A stretch of DNA of 64,000 nucleotides from contig OZ021722.1 of the NCBI GenBank assembly GCA_963978545.1, forward strand, positions 36,845,365 to 36,909,364, written 5' to 3'. The notes under the pieces were generated by a model. The model saw only the letters and a program-made list of their open reading frames with translations, did no database searches and had not been told where the DNA came from. The translations under genes were made by a program, and so were the position numbers. The first letter of the stretch is position 1. Each line of letters begins with the position of its first letter. Positions 49,241 to 61,228 of this stretch are shown here, piece after piece. The stretch is from Linyphia triangularis (lineage: Eukaryota > Arthropoda > Arachnida > Araneae > Linyphiidae).

Positions 49241-51384
49241 CCGGACTAGCTGAATTTCATCAAATCTGGAAATCTTATAATTTTTTCTACAAGTCTATGT
49301 ATGGCGGCTTGCTTTTAGTAGTTGTCTCCTATATTTAATATAATCTTTCGGAAAAAAAAGTTGGGAATGTTTAGGAATACATTTGTTTGTACTAAATCTC
49401 AAAATTATATTATTTTGAGTGGTATCTGTCATTGACCGATCCAGTCAAAATCTCCTCATTCCCATTGCTTATAATAAATACCCAGTTAGTAAGTTCATTT
49501 ATCATTAACTGATAAAACATTTTTAATTATTTTCTGTGCAAAGTATAGTTTAAAAATTAACAAGGAAATATGTTTTTAATATATTGTTTACAGTTTATAT
49601 CCACCACAACAACACTTCCATCATCAATTTAACAAGCAAACTCCTAAAGATTTTTTTAATTCTTTTAAAATTTATTTAAAAATTTATTTTGACTTACGCC
49701 AAGGTTAAAAAATACACTTTTTACATAAACGAGATTATACTCCTGCCATCTTCTAGTAAGTGACGTCTTATTCAGCTTCTGGGGACCTTGACCTTTGTAG
49801 CATAAAAGTTTCGTTTTTTCGCCTTATTTTCTTAGTGACCTGATCCTGATAAATGCCCTACTGGGTAAATATGAAAATAATAATGAAAACCTATTGTTTA
49901 AAAAAAAATACACCACAACAAAAAACACACGCTGAAATATTGGTTTTGGGGGAAAAGGAAATACATTATGAAGCTCTATTAATTTTTCAACGAGATTTTA
50001 AATGTTACGAAGATCTTCAAAAACTCATTTAGTTAATGTTGCCAAATAGCATTTTGTATTAATAATCTTACTGCCATCGTTCAATGCTACTTGTGTGTTT
50101 AGAGTTTTCATTTTATAAAAATGACAATAAGAAAATCTACGACCAAAGGTTTCTTTGTTAATCAGGTGGATTTCGTTCAAAAATTATAGAAAAATAGAGC
50201 GAGAAACAACAGTTTATTGCTTCACTTGTTTTAATACAATTTGAAAACGTTCAAGTTTCAAAAAATGCTCCTTAACTTTCAAATTCGCAGATACCTCAGA
50301 CCAACTTTTCATCTCAAAGCAAACACATCTGAGCAAAGCTAATTCTAAGGTTTAGATGGGACATGTACTCGCGACTTGCAACCTTCCCCCCAATCTCCTC
50401 CTCCTCATTAGGGGATCCAGCAAGTAAAAAGGGAAGAGCAAGAAATCGGGATGGAGGGAGGAAGAAATAAATACAAGTCCTGAAGACGTCCTAATCCCGG
50501 TTCTCTCCTAAATGTGTCCGCCGTGTTTCTTTTCAATCCCTCCGTTCCCCAGTGCGACCAAATCCCCTGCGACGCTTACGGAATTTTGATTCGAATGTAC
50601 TTTCCTCCCACCCAAGAAACTAGCATCTCTCTCTCTCCTCTCCCAATCCCTTGCTCTTCCGCCCCCCCCCCCCCCTTTGTTTTTACGCGGGAAATCGACA
50701 AAGACTACTACCCAATGTTGGAAGTGCGGACGCAGCTATAAGCTGGATTGAAGTTATTTCTTCTCTCGTTTTTATAGAGTGCTATACTGAATTTATAATG
50801 GGAATGGCGACTAGGATTGGATTTAATGAGAAACGATCGATCTGAAGTCAGGATTGTGTATTGATGGAGGTGTAGGATATGTTTTTTTCTGGTGATTTTT
50901 ACAAGTGAATACAGCTGAACAACAAAATTCCTTAAAAATAAGTCTGAAATATTATAAACTCTTAATAAAATGTATTCCGAAAGATATTTTTATTTTTGGT
51001 TCATAGCAAATCAATCTAATTTGGCCTTAAAATGTTTATTTTAATAATGCATCATTGGTCACTGAATTTAGACTGTATATAAAAAAGTTATTCACTAATC
51101 GATAAAATATAAAGGCTTCCACATCATTCATTTTTTACTTTAAGTTCAAACAAAAGTATATTTTTCAATTGCTATATGATCGGTTTATTTGTACTTTTGA
51201 TGATCAATAGAAAACAAAGATGACTAAAGTATAAAATAAATGTCAAACCACTTTCGGCAATTGAATCTCCTTATATGCAAACGTGCCCTCTTCGAGACAG
51301 AAACTACAAAAATAACAACTATCCTTTAAAACTCTGAAATTGTGCTGTAACTAAGACTGCTGAATAATTACCATATTCCTTACA

Positions 51385-51417
<33 letters not shown>

Positions 51418-51533
51418 TTTTGCTATATATGTTATAAACGAGTGAAATTTCCACTAATGAAAAAAAACTACAAAACAACACACTTGAAGTAAACTTTTAT
51501 AAATTATCCTAACTAATGCAGTTATTTCATTTC

Positions 51534-51535
<2 letters not shown>
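49241..51535. other. AT-rich non-coding DNA with one GC-richer island
   Basis: The island at 50280-50870 includes a C14 run (50662-50675) and two overlapping plus-strand frames without splice support. A (TTA)n microsatellite is at 51385-51416. Otherwise nothing. Confidence 0.45.

Positions 51536-51602
<67 letters not shown>
51536..51602. repeat. (AT)n microsatellite, about 67 bp
   Basis: Uninterrupted TA alternation. Confidence 0.97.
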
Positions 51603-51605
<3 letters not shown>

Positions 51606-51960
51606 TTATATGATATCACATACTGCATGTTTATCTGGAGGATGACTCTCCCCTGATTGATGGCTGTCCTTATAGAGACAATAAACAAGACTCGCCCATT
51701 TAAAATAGAAGCGATGCATGCTGAAAACTGGCATCAAAAGCCTATGAAGTAAATGGATTTTTACTGAAAACCCAGGGGAGAATTGGACTAGTAATTCCTT
51801 AGCAACAAACAAAGCTAGACAAGCTGGAGGGAACTACTCTTGTGATAGACAAACAGTATGTATCTGGTTTTGTAAAAAACGACACCTCGAAGAAAGGATA
51901 CAAAATTTCTGCAAACGGGCTTTTGAAAATACGGCGCACCTAAAATTTGTATCTTCCTAT
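51603..51960. promoter_or_regulatory. GC-richer island with Exd/Hox plus Hth-type composite site
   Basis: TGATTGATGG at 51654-51663 fits the Exd(Pbx)-Hox composite TGATNGATKG. It is followed directly by CTGTC (51664-51668), close to the Hth/Meis core CTGTCA. ACAATAAAC lies about 15 bases downstream. Enhancer function is inferred from motif arrangement only. Confidence 0.35.
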
Positions 51961-54329
51961 CCTAGTGCTTTTCTTTTAACAATTTTTATTGCATGCTGAA
52001 TTCATAAGAGTTTGCGTGTTATTAAATTATACAGTGAGTAACTGCTTCCAACTATTCGATGAAAATCAATAGATATTTTGTAACATCGTAAATAGTCAGT
52101 AGCATTATTAGATAAGGACATGATAAACTACACTCAACTATTTGAACAAAATTTATGAACATTTTGTAACAATGTAGAGCTTTACGAATGCATGCATTGT
52201 TTGATAAGAATTTAAGAAACTACTCCCAACTATTTAAACGAAATTTACAACACTCTCTATCCCCATGCAACTACCATTAGCGTTCCCAAACCTTCACAAT
52301 TTTCCTTATCTATACTAATACCACTCCTTAAGTGTCCTCTCTTGTAAACTGCGTTCCAAGATAGTCGAATTCTAACCCAGTGTACGGATTACGAGCTTTT
52401 CCTCCTTTTCCCGATAATCACACGTAAGCAAAAGCTCTATAGGTCCAAAGAGATCGGAGACCGTTTTACGACTCATTCCTGGCTACTACTTTACGATCGA
52501 ATCAGGGCCAACTTTTCTGAGGGTATTTTATGACTAGCTAGGGCTTTACTTGGCTTGCAAGGGGCGCAACTCATGAGAAGAAGCCCCTGGAATTAGAGAT
52601 ACCAGAGTTTGAGAAATACGACCCGCATCTGAGGCGTGTCATCTGTTAAGAGATGCTCCGAGGCGACTGTAAATCCTGTATCTCTCAATGTTATGTCAAG
52701 AGATATTGGAGAAGGGTTGCGCACTTGGAGACCTTGAAGGTCATAAAGATTGTTGTGCTCTCTGGAAGAAAAATTGTATTAAGGTTTCACGTTTAGGAAA
52801 TATATTTCTGACTTGGATTGCATTCGGTGTAAATTTATGGTTATAATTAAGTAATTAGATTACAAAATAATTATATAATAAACGGGTGCTAGATTTAATA
52901 GAATAGATTAGGCTAAATTTTAAAATCTCTTAAAAGTGTGGTACTCCAGTGAGTTGACATAAATCAAAAGCTATATAACACCGCCTTATAATTATAGAAA
53001 TACAGTAGAACATTGATTATGATTATCTGAAAAATTTGGGACTGCGACTGTTCGGATAACCGGTCATTCACGAAAAAAATTTACCACTGTAATAAGAGCA
53101 ATAATACACAAAGCCTGGAACATTAAACGAAATACTGAATATACTTTGTATCACACGTCTTACAAGCAACTTGAAGTAAAATAATGCCACATTAAAGTTA
53201 GCCTAAAGTTCAGAAACCAGAAATCTAAAAATTTGAATTCGTCAAATGGAATTATTTCAGTTCATCGATGTTTTGGTTCATAGGTATTCAAATAATTGAT
53301 ACTCTATTGTAGTCGGTTTTATAATAAATGACACACTTTTTATTTATTCAAGTTTTCAAAATGTTTTTTTCCTTTTTTTTTTTTTTTTTTTTTTTTTCCC
53401 GTAGAAATAGCGTTCTTCGTAAAATTACGTTAGCAATTAAGTATAAAATAAATAACAAATAATACTGAATATAGCTAATTTTGCTTTCAAATATACTCCT
53501 CAGTTTGTTTTTAAATATCAGTAGGTAACTTGAAAACAAAATGAGGTTCGCATTGTACTTGTGTTTAGTTTAATAGAAAAAATTGAGCTCAGTATGAAAA
53601 CACCTTAAAATTATGCTATTCGTGAGTTAATGCCATTTAAACTAATCAAAAAATACTTTTCAACACGCAATGAATATATTTTAATGTGTCTTAGTATATT
53701 ATGGAAAGTCGATGTTATTAATAGAATTTTGAAATATTTGTTCTCAAAAGTTTGATACAAAATTGTACGAAAAAAAAAAAAGTTTATATATTAACTGAAA
53801 TTAAAGTTGAGTTAGCACTAGGGCTTCTAACATTTAATACTTAAATACATTGAGCTGGTTTATATCTAAAATTCAACGTAATTTATTATAAAATGTAAAA
53901 TAATATATTGATTAAATACCTTAAGAAATTTATCCTCTACCTAAACTATATCTAAATATATGAATAAAATGTGTTCCTCTACTAAATATCCCAGTTTTTA
54001 AAGTTACTTAAACTATGGCGCAACTATTTAAATTCAATTTATAATAAAACTATATATTAACCTTCAAATGATAACTTTAAACTAAATCGTAAATGCAATG
54101 GTTCAAAAACAAAAGTAAATCAGATATCGAACACATAACCGAGAGAGAATTTGTAGCTTCCATTAAGTTACCTTTGATTTTATTTCCTATCAAAATATCC
54201 CCACCGCCGTTTTATCTCTGCCTCAAAAGGTATGTACACTAACACCAAGAAGCATTCCAAAAGTGCCCAATAAAATTTCATCCTCTCTCCCCATGTGGTC
54301 CTTCTCACCTCAACCGATACAGCACAATA

Positions 54330-54368
<39 letters not shown>

Positions 54369-54450
54369 TTTTTTATATGGCAAATATTTTTTCTGAAAAA
54401 ATATTACCAAAAAAGGCGTTTCCTTCGATGATAAAATAAAATATAATGCG
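51961..54450. other. AT-rich non-coding DNA with one GC-richer island
   Basis: The island at 52320-52770 is non-coding in all frames. A T25 run lies at 53373-53397 and a poly(A) run at 54335-54366. No retroposon body is recognised next to either. Confidence 0.45.
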
Positions 54451-55150
54451 AATCTTCGGTTACCATCACAAAAAGGCAATGGCGCATCTTGTTGATAAAA
54501 ACCAGGAGCAAAGGAAATTGAATCGTACTCGTTTTAGTGACTCAAAAACATCCTCTAAAATAAGTGTTAGAGAGCAAGCATAAATCTTCCATCTTCAAAC
54601 GGAACATAAAGGAAGAGGACATAAAGCTATATTGCTGAGGTTTGGGAAGCAGCCAAACCGATTCTGCCAAAGAATATTTCAAGAACCGACCTCTCATGGA
54701 ACGACAGCAACAATCGGGCTGGTGTAATTTTCTACAGCTGTAGGGGCCGGGGTGGAGCAACAATTTGCAGTCCTAAGTTTTTTAGGGGGAATGTTGTTGT
54801 GCCCATACAATCACAATGGGCAAAAGAAAAGACATCCATTGGAGGTGCAATGCCGGAAGAATTTATCGTTTTCTTAGCATTGCGCCATTTGGATCGGCCG
54901 TTACACTAGAACTCGGGGTGAAGGGGCGGAAAGGGATCCAGTTATGGCCGTCTATAATATCCAAAGACAGTCATGGAAACAGCTTGCATGTTCCATAGAT
55001 CTTTTCCCCTTCTGTGAGTGCTCATGGCCATTGATTCCAGCGATGTTTTTGCTGTTAACTACGAAAGGCATTGCGGTGTTTTTGAAAGCGCAAGCAGTGT
55101 GCAAGAAGCGTTTCCTCGAGATTCATTTTATGTCCTCTCTTTTTTTTTAA
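54451..55150. other. GC-richer island
   Basis: About 700 bp of balanced composition. A hairpin GCCCAT...ATGGGC lies at about 54802-54822 around an ACAATCAC spacer that also creates ACAATGG, a Sox-type core. Frames on both strands (54542-54763, 54816-55150) overlap and lack splice sites. A candidate regulatory element. Confidence 0.3.
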
Positions 55151-58100
55151 TATAGATAAGTTTATTTGAAAATAGAAATTAATAATCTTTTATGATTATG
55201 TCTTTCTGCACAATGGATTTTCTGAAGCGACAATAAAAAAATGAACTGTTGCTAAGTATACTACTACAGAAAACCGTTGTACTTTTAGAACTGTTTGGCT
55301 ATGAAATTATACCTCAAATGTTAAACAAATTGTATTTTGAATAAGAAATTTTTATTAAGGACCTGGCACAACAACAGACATGTTGAGCCGTAACAATATG
55401 ATAACATCTACAATTTCGTCTTATAATTTTGAACTTGGTCGGATAGCAATTCTACGACACCTGATCTAGCACCTTTCTCTCTCTCCACATATGCACCCCA
55501 TCAACGCTAGACAAAACCAATTTTACAATGTGTCCAATATAGATGATTGCTAGCAAATGTCTAAGTTGAAAACTGTATAATATCATTCCGTCTTAAATAT
55601 ACTGTAACAAAATAGAAGAATCCTAATTTTATTACTTTTAATCATAAACAAAGTACTTTTACATCAGTCTAATCTTTCCATCAACTATAAATTGTTCTGC
55701 CACACCTTCATAAATCACGAGAAATTGTACTTATGAAAAAACTAGGTTATTTTCAACACAATAGGACACTAGGATAGGGATCAAAATTATACATTAGTTA
55801 AGAATTCTGAGCGAAGCAAATGTGCGATAAAACTGTCAGATAGAAATTTGAATTCTAATCCTGTTTTTAGATATGTTCTCGTGTTACACTTTCGTTCAAG
55901 TAATACAGGAATAATATCTCGACTGCTCTTAATATAAAGAACTTTCGCTTAAAATAAATTCAAAAACATTGCTTTACATCAGAAATGTTTTTCCCGGCAT
56001 TTCTTCACCGCTATTCGAGGATCGTTTTGTTCAAATGGAGGAGTTTAGTCATTGTTCCCACTAAATAAGTGCATGCAGGATCACATATTTACGATCCCTG
56101 CTTAAACGATCCCATTTCAAACAACCCCATCAGAAAAACAAAACGTCCCTTATCGTAAAAAGACTAACATCAACCATCCATACACAGTAGCCGAACCCTC
56201 AGTCTCGCACTACATGCGCTTCAAGATAACAGCAGACCCAAACAACCATTTCAGATTGGCCATTTGTCCTGCCACTTTGTAGGCAAATTGCCGTCGAGAG
56301 AAACGGTTTCCTATCTGCCTCGAGCCCCCCAAAACAGGAACCTTATGCATCACCTGGAAAAGCAGGAAGCTCGCTACTAGTTCAGGACAGGGGCAATACC
56401 TCACTTCCTAACGCCCCATACTCTGGAGTTGCCCCTAATCGCGAAGCGTCATGATTTTCTCCTCTTTTTTTTGCCCCGTTCCGAGACGCGCTAGTAATAA
56501 ATAAAGACGGTCGACTTTGCATACTGCGCTGAAATATAATGAAAAGAATTGGAAAGGTGCCTTTGGTAAAAGTCTGTAACGGCTTCTTAGGGGCCATCTG
56601 CTACAGTTTCCAGTGTTAATTAAGTGCTAACACGAGATCGTTTTTCGGCCATCTTTAAAGAGATTACTTAAATTTTGTTTGTTTTAGTTTAAATATAAAG
56701 AGGAGGGTTGACGTATATTTAACACGCAACTAGTCTTTTAAATTTATCTTTGGATTCTAGCTTTGAGAATCATTAATCCTGAAATCTTGAGTGTTAATTA
56801 TGTCAAGTGCGTTTGTTCATGAAATCGTCTAGTAAAAGTTTATTATTCTAGAAATATAAGAGGGTTACAAATTTAATCATTTATTTCTGTGTTGTATATC
56901 TTTGTAAAAGAGAAACGTATTCATTACAGCATCATTTGTACCTTCCTCAATTTTAAATCAATAAGTAGCATCAATTTATAACATAATAATTGAACATATT
57001 TTAATAACGCAAAACGTGGTTCGAATGTTCTGAACTAAAACAGCAGGTATCTCACCACATAAATGACATATGAAATTTTAAATACATTTAAAATTATTTT
57101 TCTATTCGCATATGTTTTAAAATTATTTATAAGTGTTCATTAAATCAATGTTCTGCAAAGTGTAACTTACAAAATACAACATTAAAGGATATGTTACATA
57201 GTTTTTTAGAAATCATCGAACACAGTTAAAAATTTATATAAATTCTTTTGTTTGCAGCTTTATTTCAACATACAGCAGTTGAGTAAGCTCAAATTTGACA
57301 GTTAAATTATGCATTTTTGATTATTTTCTACAACATATAATTACGTGCTAATTGTAAATCACTTTTTAGTAATTAAGTTTATATTACAATGAAATGCTCT
57401 TTTGGATTTTCCATGATCAAACTACATCTTCTTTTCCTTATCTAGAATTAAAAATATAGTTCTTATAATTTCAATATATATATGCAATTTTATTAAAATT
57501 AGATATGGAAAACTAATTTTTAAACCGTCTGTAGATACTCTTTATATTAGTAATAATGAACGCTCAGTTAGAGATGTTCATATTTTGTCTGATTTAACAT
57601 TGCAACGTATTTGATCATGAATTACTACTGGAGAAATCACCATGGTGAGATAACACTCCCTTTATTTCAGGGATAGTCACAAAAAGGCTCATCTTCATTA
57701 AAAGACCCTCTGAGGTCACGTGTCTCAATGTGACATTCATATTTCCTGGGGATCTCCGGAGGGTCATTTCCAATCCCCACTGAGTCGTGTGTTACCCTTA
57801 GTGGCCACTTTTATTGTGGCATCGCAGATTGAATCTTTATTGAGGTTGCTAAATTGGAGACAAGATTGTGACTGTCACCATCTACACATATTCTAGCTGA
57901 TTGGGAGGAATAAATCACATATTATAGTAAAAACCTCAAAAGAAATTTACATATTACGATTTGTGCAGTTTCATTTCGGTTATCGATTGTATACTTTACA
58001 CGAGTTCATATAATGGTATCAGTAAAAGTACTTTTTCTGAAAGTAAATTTTGAAAAGGTATGCAATAATAACTAAGTTCGTGTGAATCTTGTTTTTTCTT

Positions 58101-60526
58101 TTTTATCAAGTGAAAACTAAGAAAAGTCTAGGTAGAATGTGTGACTATGCAATTGAAATACATTTGTTAACTAAAAGTATTCGACTCTATTTTATAAATT
58201 TAGTTTTTAGTACTTAATGTAAAATGCATATCATCTGTTTGAGAAGGCTAAAAGAAATCTTAAGTGTATAAAATACTAGATTGACCAAAATTTATATCCT
58301 AATTCATTACAATATTGGAAAAGAAAGAAAATAAGTTATAAATGAGATTTTAAAGGAATTTTTATTATTGACGAAAATAACACCATGTATCTTTTAAACA
58401 AAACTAGATTTTTATATTCTTAGACTATGGTATTTATTTTATCATAAATTTCATTACACTTTAGAAACAAATATAGAATTGTGTTTCTGTAAATATTAAA
58501 GATTACTGTCCATCTAAGATGGTTAGAATGCATTTCATACATCTCTAAGAATATAATGTAGCTAACGTTTAAAAGTTTTATACTAAGCTTCAAACTTAAA
58601 CTTTATTTAGGCAATACTTAATCGTTTAAATACCACAAAAATTGAAGGCAAGCAAACATACATGAGTTATGGTTCAAAATAATTTTCCCTTTAAAATCCA
58701 CTTTATAAAATAAAAGTAACATCCAGAAAACACGCAAAACTATCGAAATCTTATTATTTGATTAATGACAACATGATCGAGAACACGATAGATGAATAAA
58801 ATATATTTCATTCTTATTATGGTAATAGGATTAAAGTAATTCTAAATCTGTTATGCTTTCAGAAATATGTTATGCATAGAAGAAATACCCATTTTTCGAT
58901 CATTATTGAATTTATAAATTATTGATTTTTGGCATTTTTTTACTTTGTCTACAGAAATGTTCCTCTTAATAACGTTTTATTAATTTTATAAATGTAAAAT
59001 GAGTGTTTCTATTTTTTAATTTCGTAAGAAATTAATTGAACCACTAGCTCTGGTTCATTACTTATTTTATTTTACGTTAAATGTTGCACATGACTCTGTT
59101 GATGTGGAAGCAATTTAAACTAATAGTATTAACAAACATAAATATTAAAAATATATATTTACATTTTAACTGTACTGAGTGGATTAGTTTTTAATATTTA
59201 TAAAGTTAAAATAGTTGTAACCAATATTTGCATTAATTTATAATTTTTTTCTCATAATTGTAATAAAAATAGTTTTACTATTGAAATTTAATTTTTATAT
59301 CCCAATACTACTAAATTAAAAATTTAAATCAAATTATCTATTTGAAAATAAAATATTAGTATTAGAACTAAATTAGTTTTGGAAATTGTGAATATTACTA
59401 GTTGATTAAAAAAAATTATATTTTTTCAAATAATTGTAGAGTTTTTTTTTTTTTAATTATTTTCATTTTATTTAATGCTTATTTGCATCGTTGTCTGCAT
59501 TTTCAAAAATGTAATTCTCAAAGGTTCCATTAAAACGAAATGCATAAAAAATTCCCTTCAAGTAACTAATTAAAAAGGACTAATATTGAAATATCCATCT
59601 AGATATTAAATACAATTAAAATTATTTGAAATAAGTATAACAACAATAAATAATTTCGTTTCATGAAGCGTAATTAATGATTTTTTTTTTATTAACAACC
59701 GAACTAATTAGTACTTTAGTGCCTTGAATAATAAAAAGGCCAAGAATAATCATTATTTAAAAAATTTTATTTCTAATTTTTTAAAATATTGTTATTTCTC
59801 TTGCTTGAAAATAACTCATAAAAAATCCAGTGAAAACAGTAAAAGAATTTTTCTTTCATGCTGTACTTTTTTCCCTTTGCGCTGTGCTTTTGTCGATTTA
59901 ATAACTAATTTGTATAGGTGGGTGTCAATAAATAGCTTTACCAAATATAATAATTGACATCTTAGTTTTTACTATGATTTCATTCAGTTTCATCTCCTAA
60001 GGAATACTTAAACAATATCCATCATTATTTTGAATCAAAAAATAACGCTCTATATTACAAGTTTATAATATTTACTCGCTAACAAATTTCGCGTTTAGCG
60101 TTGAAACAAAAATTATCAATCAGTTTCTCAAAACAAGACTACTCAATTTTAAGCCTCTATATAAAAAAAAAAACTGCAATTTTTATAGACTTATTTCCAA
60201 TGAACGATAAACGTTAATTAAATGAAAAAAAATTACAATCGCCGTAACTTATTCTCAAATACCATTGTCGCCTAAATATCAATATTTGTATCATGCTTAA
60301 TACTTTAATACTGCAACGAGTTTTCTTGCAAAGTAATTATTATTCAATAAGGATTTTGAAAATAATTCATTTATTGTACACAGAAGACAACTAAAAATCT
60401 TAACAAAACAACAAAAAATCGCAATTACGTTCACACGGGAACTTCAGTAATTTCTGACTCATTATCAACAAAAGGACAAGCGTCTTTCTCTTCTGAAAAT
60501 ACAGAGCTAAACTCACCGCTGCAATT
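55151..60526. other. AT-rich non-coding DNA with two GC-richer islands
   Basis: Islands lie at 55980-56680 and 57580-57910. The second has CCATGGTGAGATAAC (a GATA-type core), GGTCACGTGTC and AATGTGACATT in a compact block. The rest is AT-rich with no coding support. The 64-77 codon frames are chance. Confidence 0.45.
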
Positions 60527-61228
60527 CAGTTGTTACGAATTTTTGTATACTTGTAAATATTTCGTAGTGATAATTTTGTAAATAGTAATTTATGTACATT
60601 TCGCTTAAGGCAGTGCAATAGTTCGTCGTTAAATTAGCTTCCCTGCAGTGAGCATCTCAATGCTTGATAACGGGTTTTACAGAGGTAACTCTGGGAAAAT
60701 AGTTTCAAGGGGCAGGGCATTTAACATTATGGTAATGGGAATCTCGCCAAATTGGCGAGATAGAGCCAAGTTGGCGACGGTTTTGGCAACTAATTTTTGT
60801 CGCCAAATTTGGCGACATTTTCGGTCCCCAGGTACATGTATAGGACTTTTCGACTACGATCTGGAAAGTTCTCCAAATATCGACCTCTAGAGGTTTCAAG
60901 AAGGTTCGCAGCCTCCCCTATATAAGCCCGGCCGTGAGTGGGGTTAGTTAGATAGTTGATGGATTTTGAGTCACTGAATTAGTTGACTGGAGATACTGAG
61001 CGAACTGTATTGCATTGCCTTTTGCGGCGATTTATCAGTTGTTGTAAAGTTTTTAACTGCTGTTTTGTGCTCTATTGAGGTGAAAAGAGCTACTAGAATG
61101 TGTCTACTAGAACGAGAAGTTCTGGAGCTGTAAGAGAACTGTGAAGAGTTAGTTATTTTGGAATAAATTTCTGCAAGTTTTGATCTGCTTTGGCTTCAAA
61201 TCTTTCGAACCCGTCCACGCAACACAGT
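60527..61228 (+). mobile_element. Solo LTR, about 694 bp, with CAGT target-site duplication
   Basis: The element runs from TGTTACGAAT (60531) to GCAACA (ending 61224), i.e. TG...CA ends, flanked by CAGT at 60527-60530 and 61225-61228. Inside are a TATA box TATATAAG (60919-60926) preceded by a GC-rich stretch, and a polyadenylation signal AATAAA (61162-61167). The U3-like part is upstream of the TATA box and R/U5 follows. A 4-bp duplication and a TGTTACG start are common in Ty3/gypsy-type LTRs; the superfamily is inference. No gag-pol lies beside it, so it is a solo LTR left by recombination between two LTRs. Orientation is plus by TATA and AATAAA order. The 80-codon frame in it is incidental. 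Confidence 0.88.
60741..60816. promoter_or_regulatory. Two TTGGCGA palindromes in the LTR U3
   Basis: A 21-bp near-perfect palindrome of CGCCAA/TTGGCG type lies at 60741-60761 and the perfect palindrome GTCGCCAAATTTGGCGAC at 60799-60816. TTGGCGA also recurs singly between them (about 60771). They are about 100-180 bp upstream of the TATA box, where LTR enhancers sit. The cognate factor is unknown. Confidence 0.6.
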
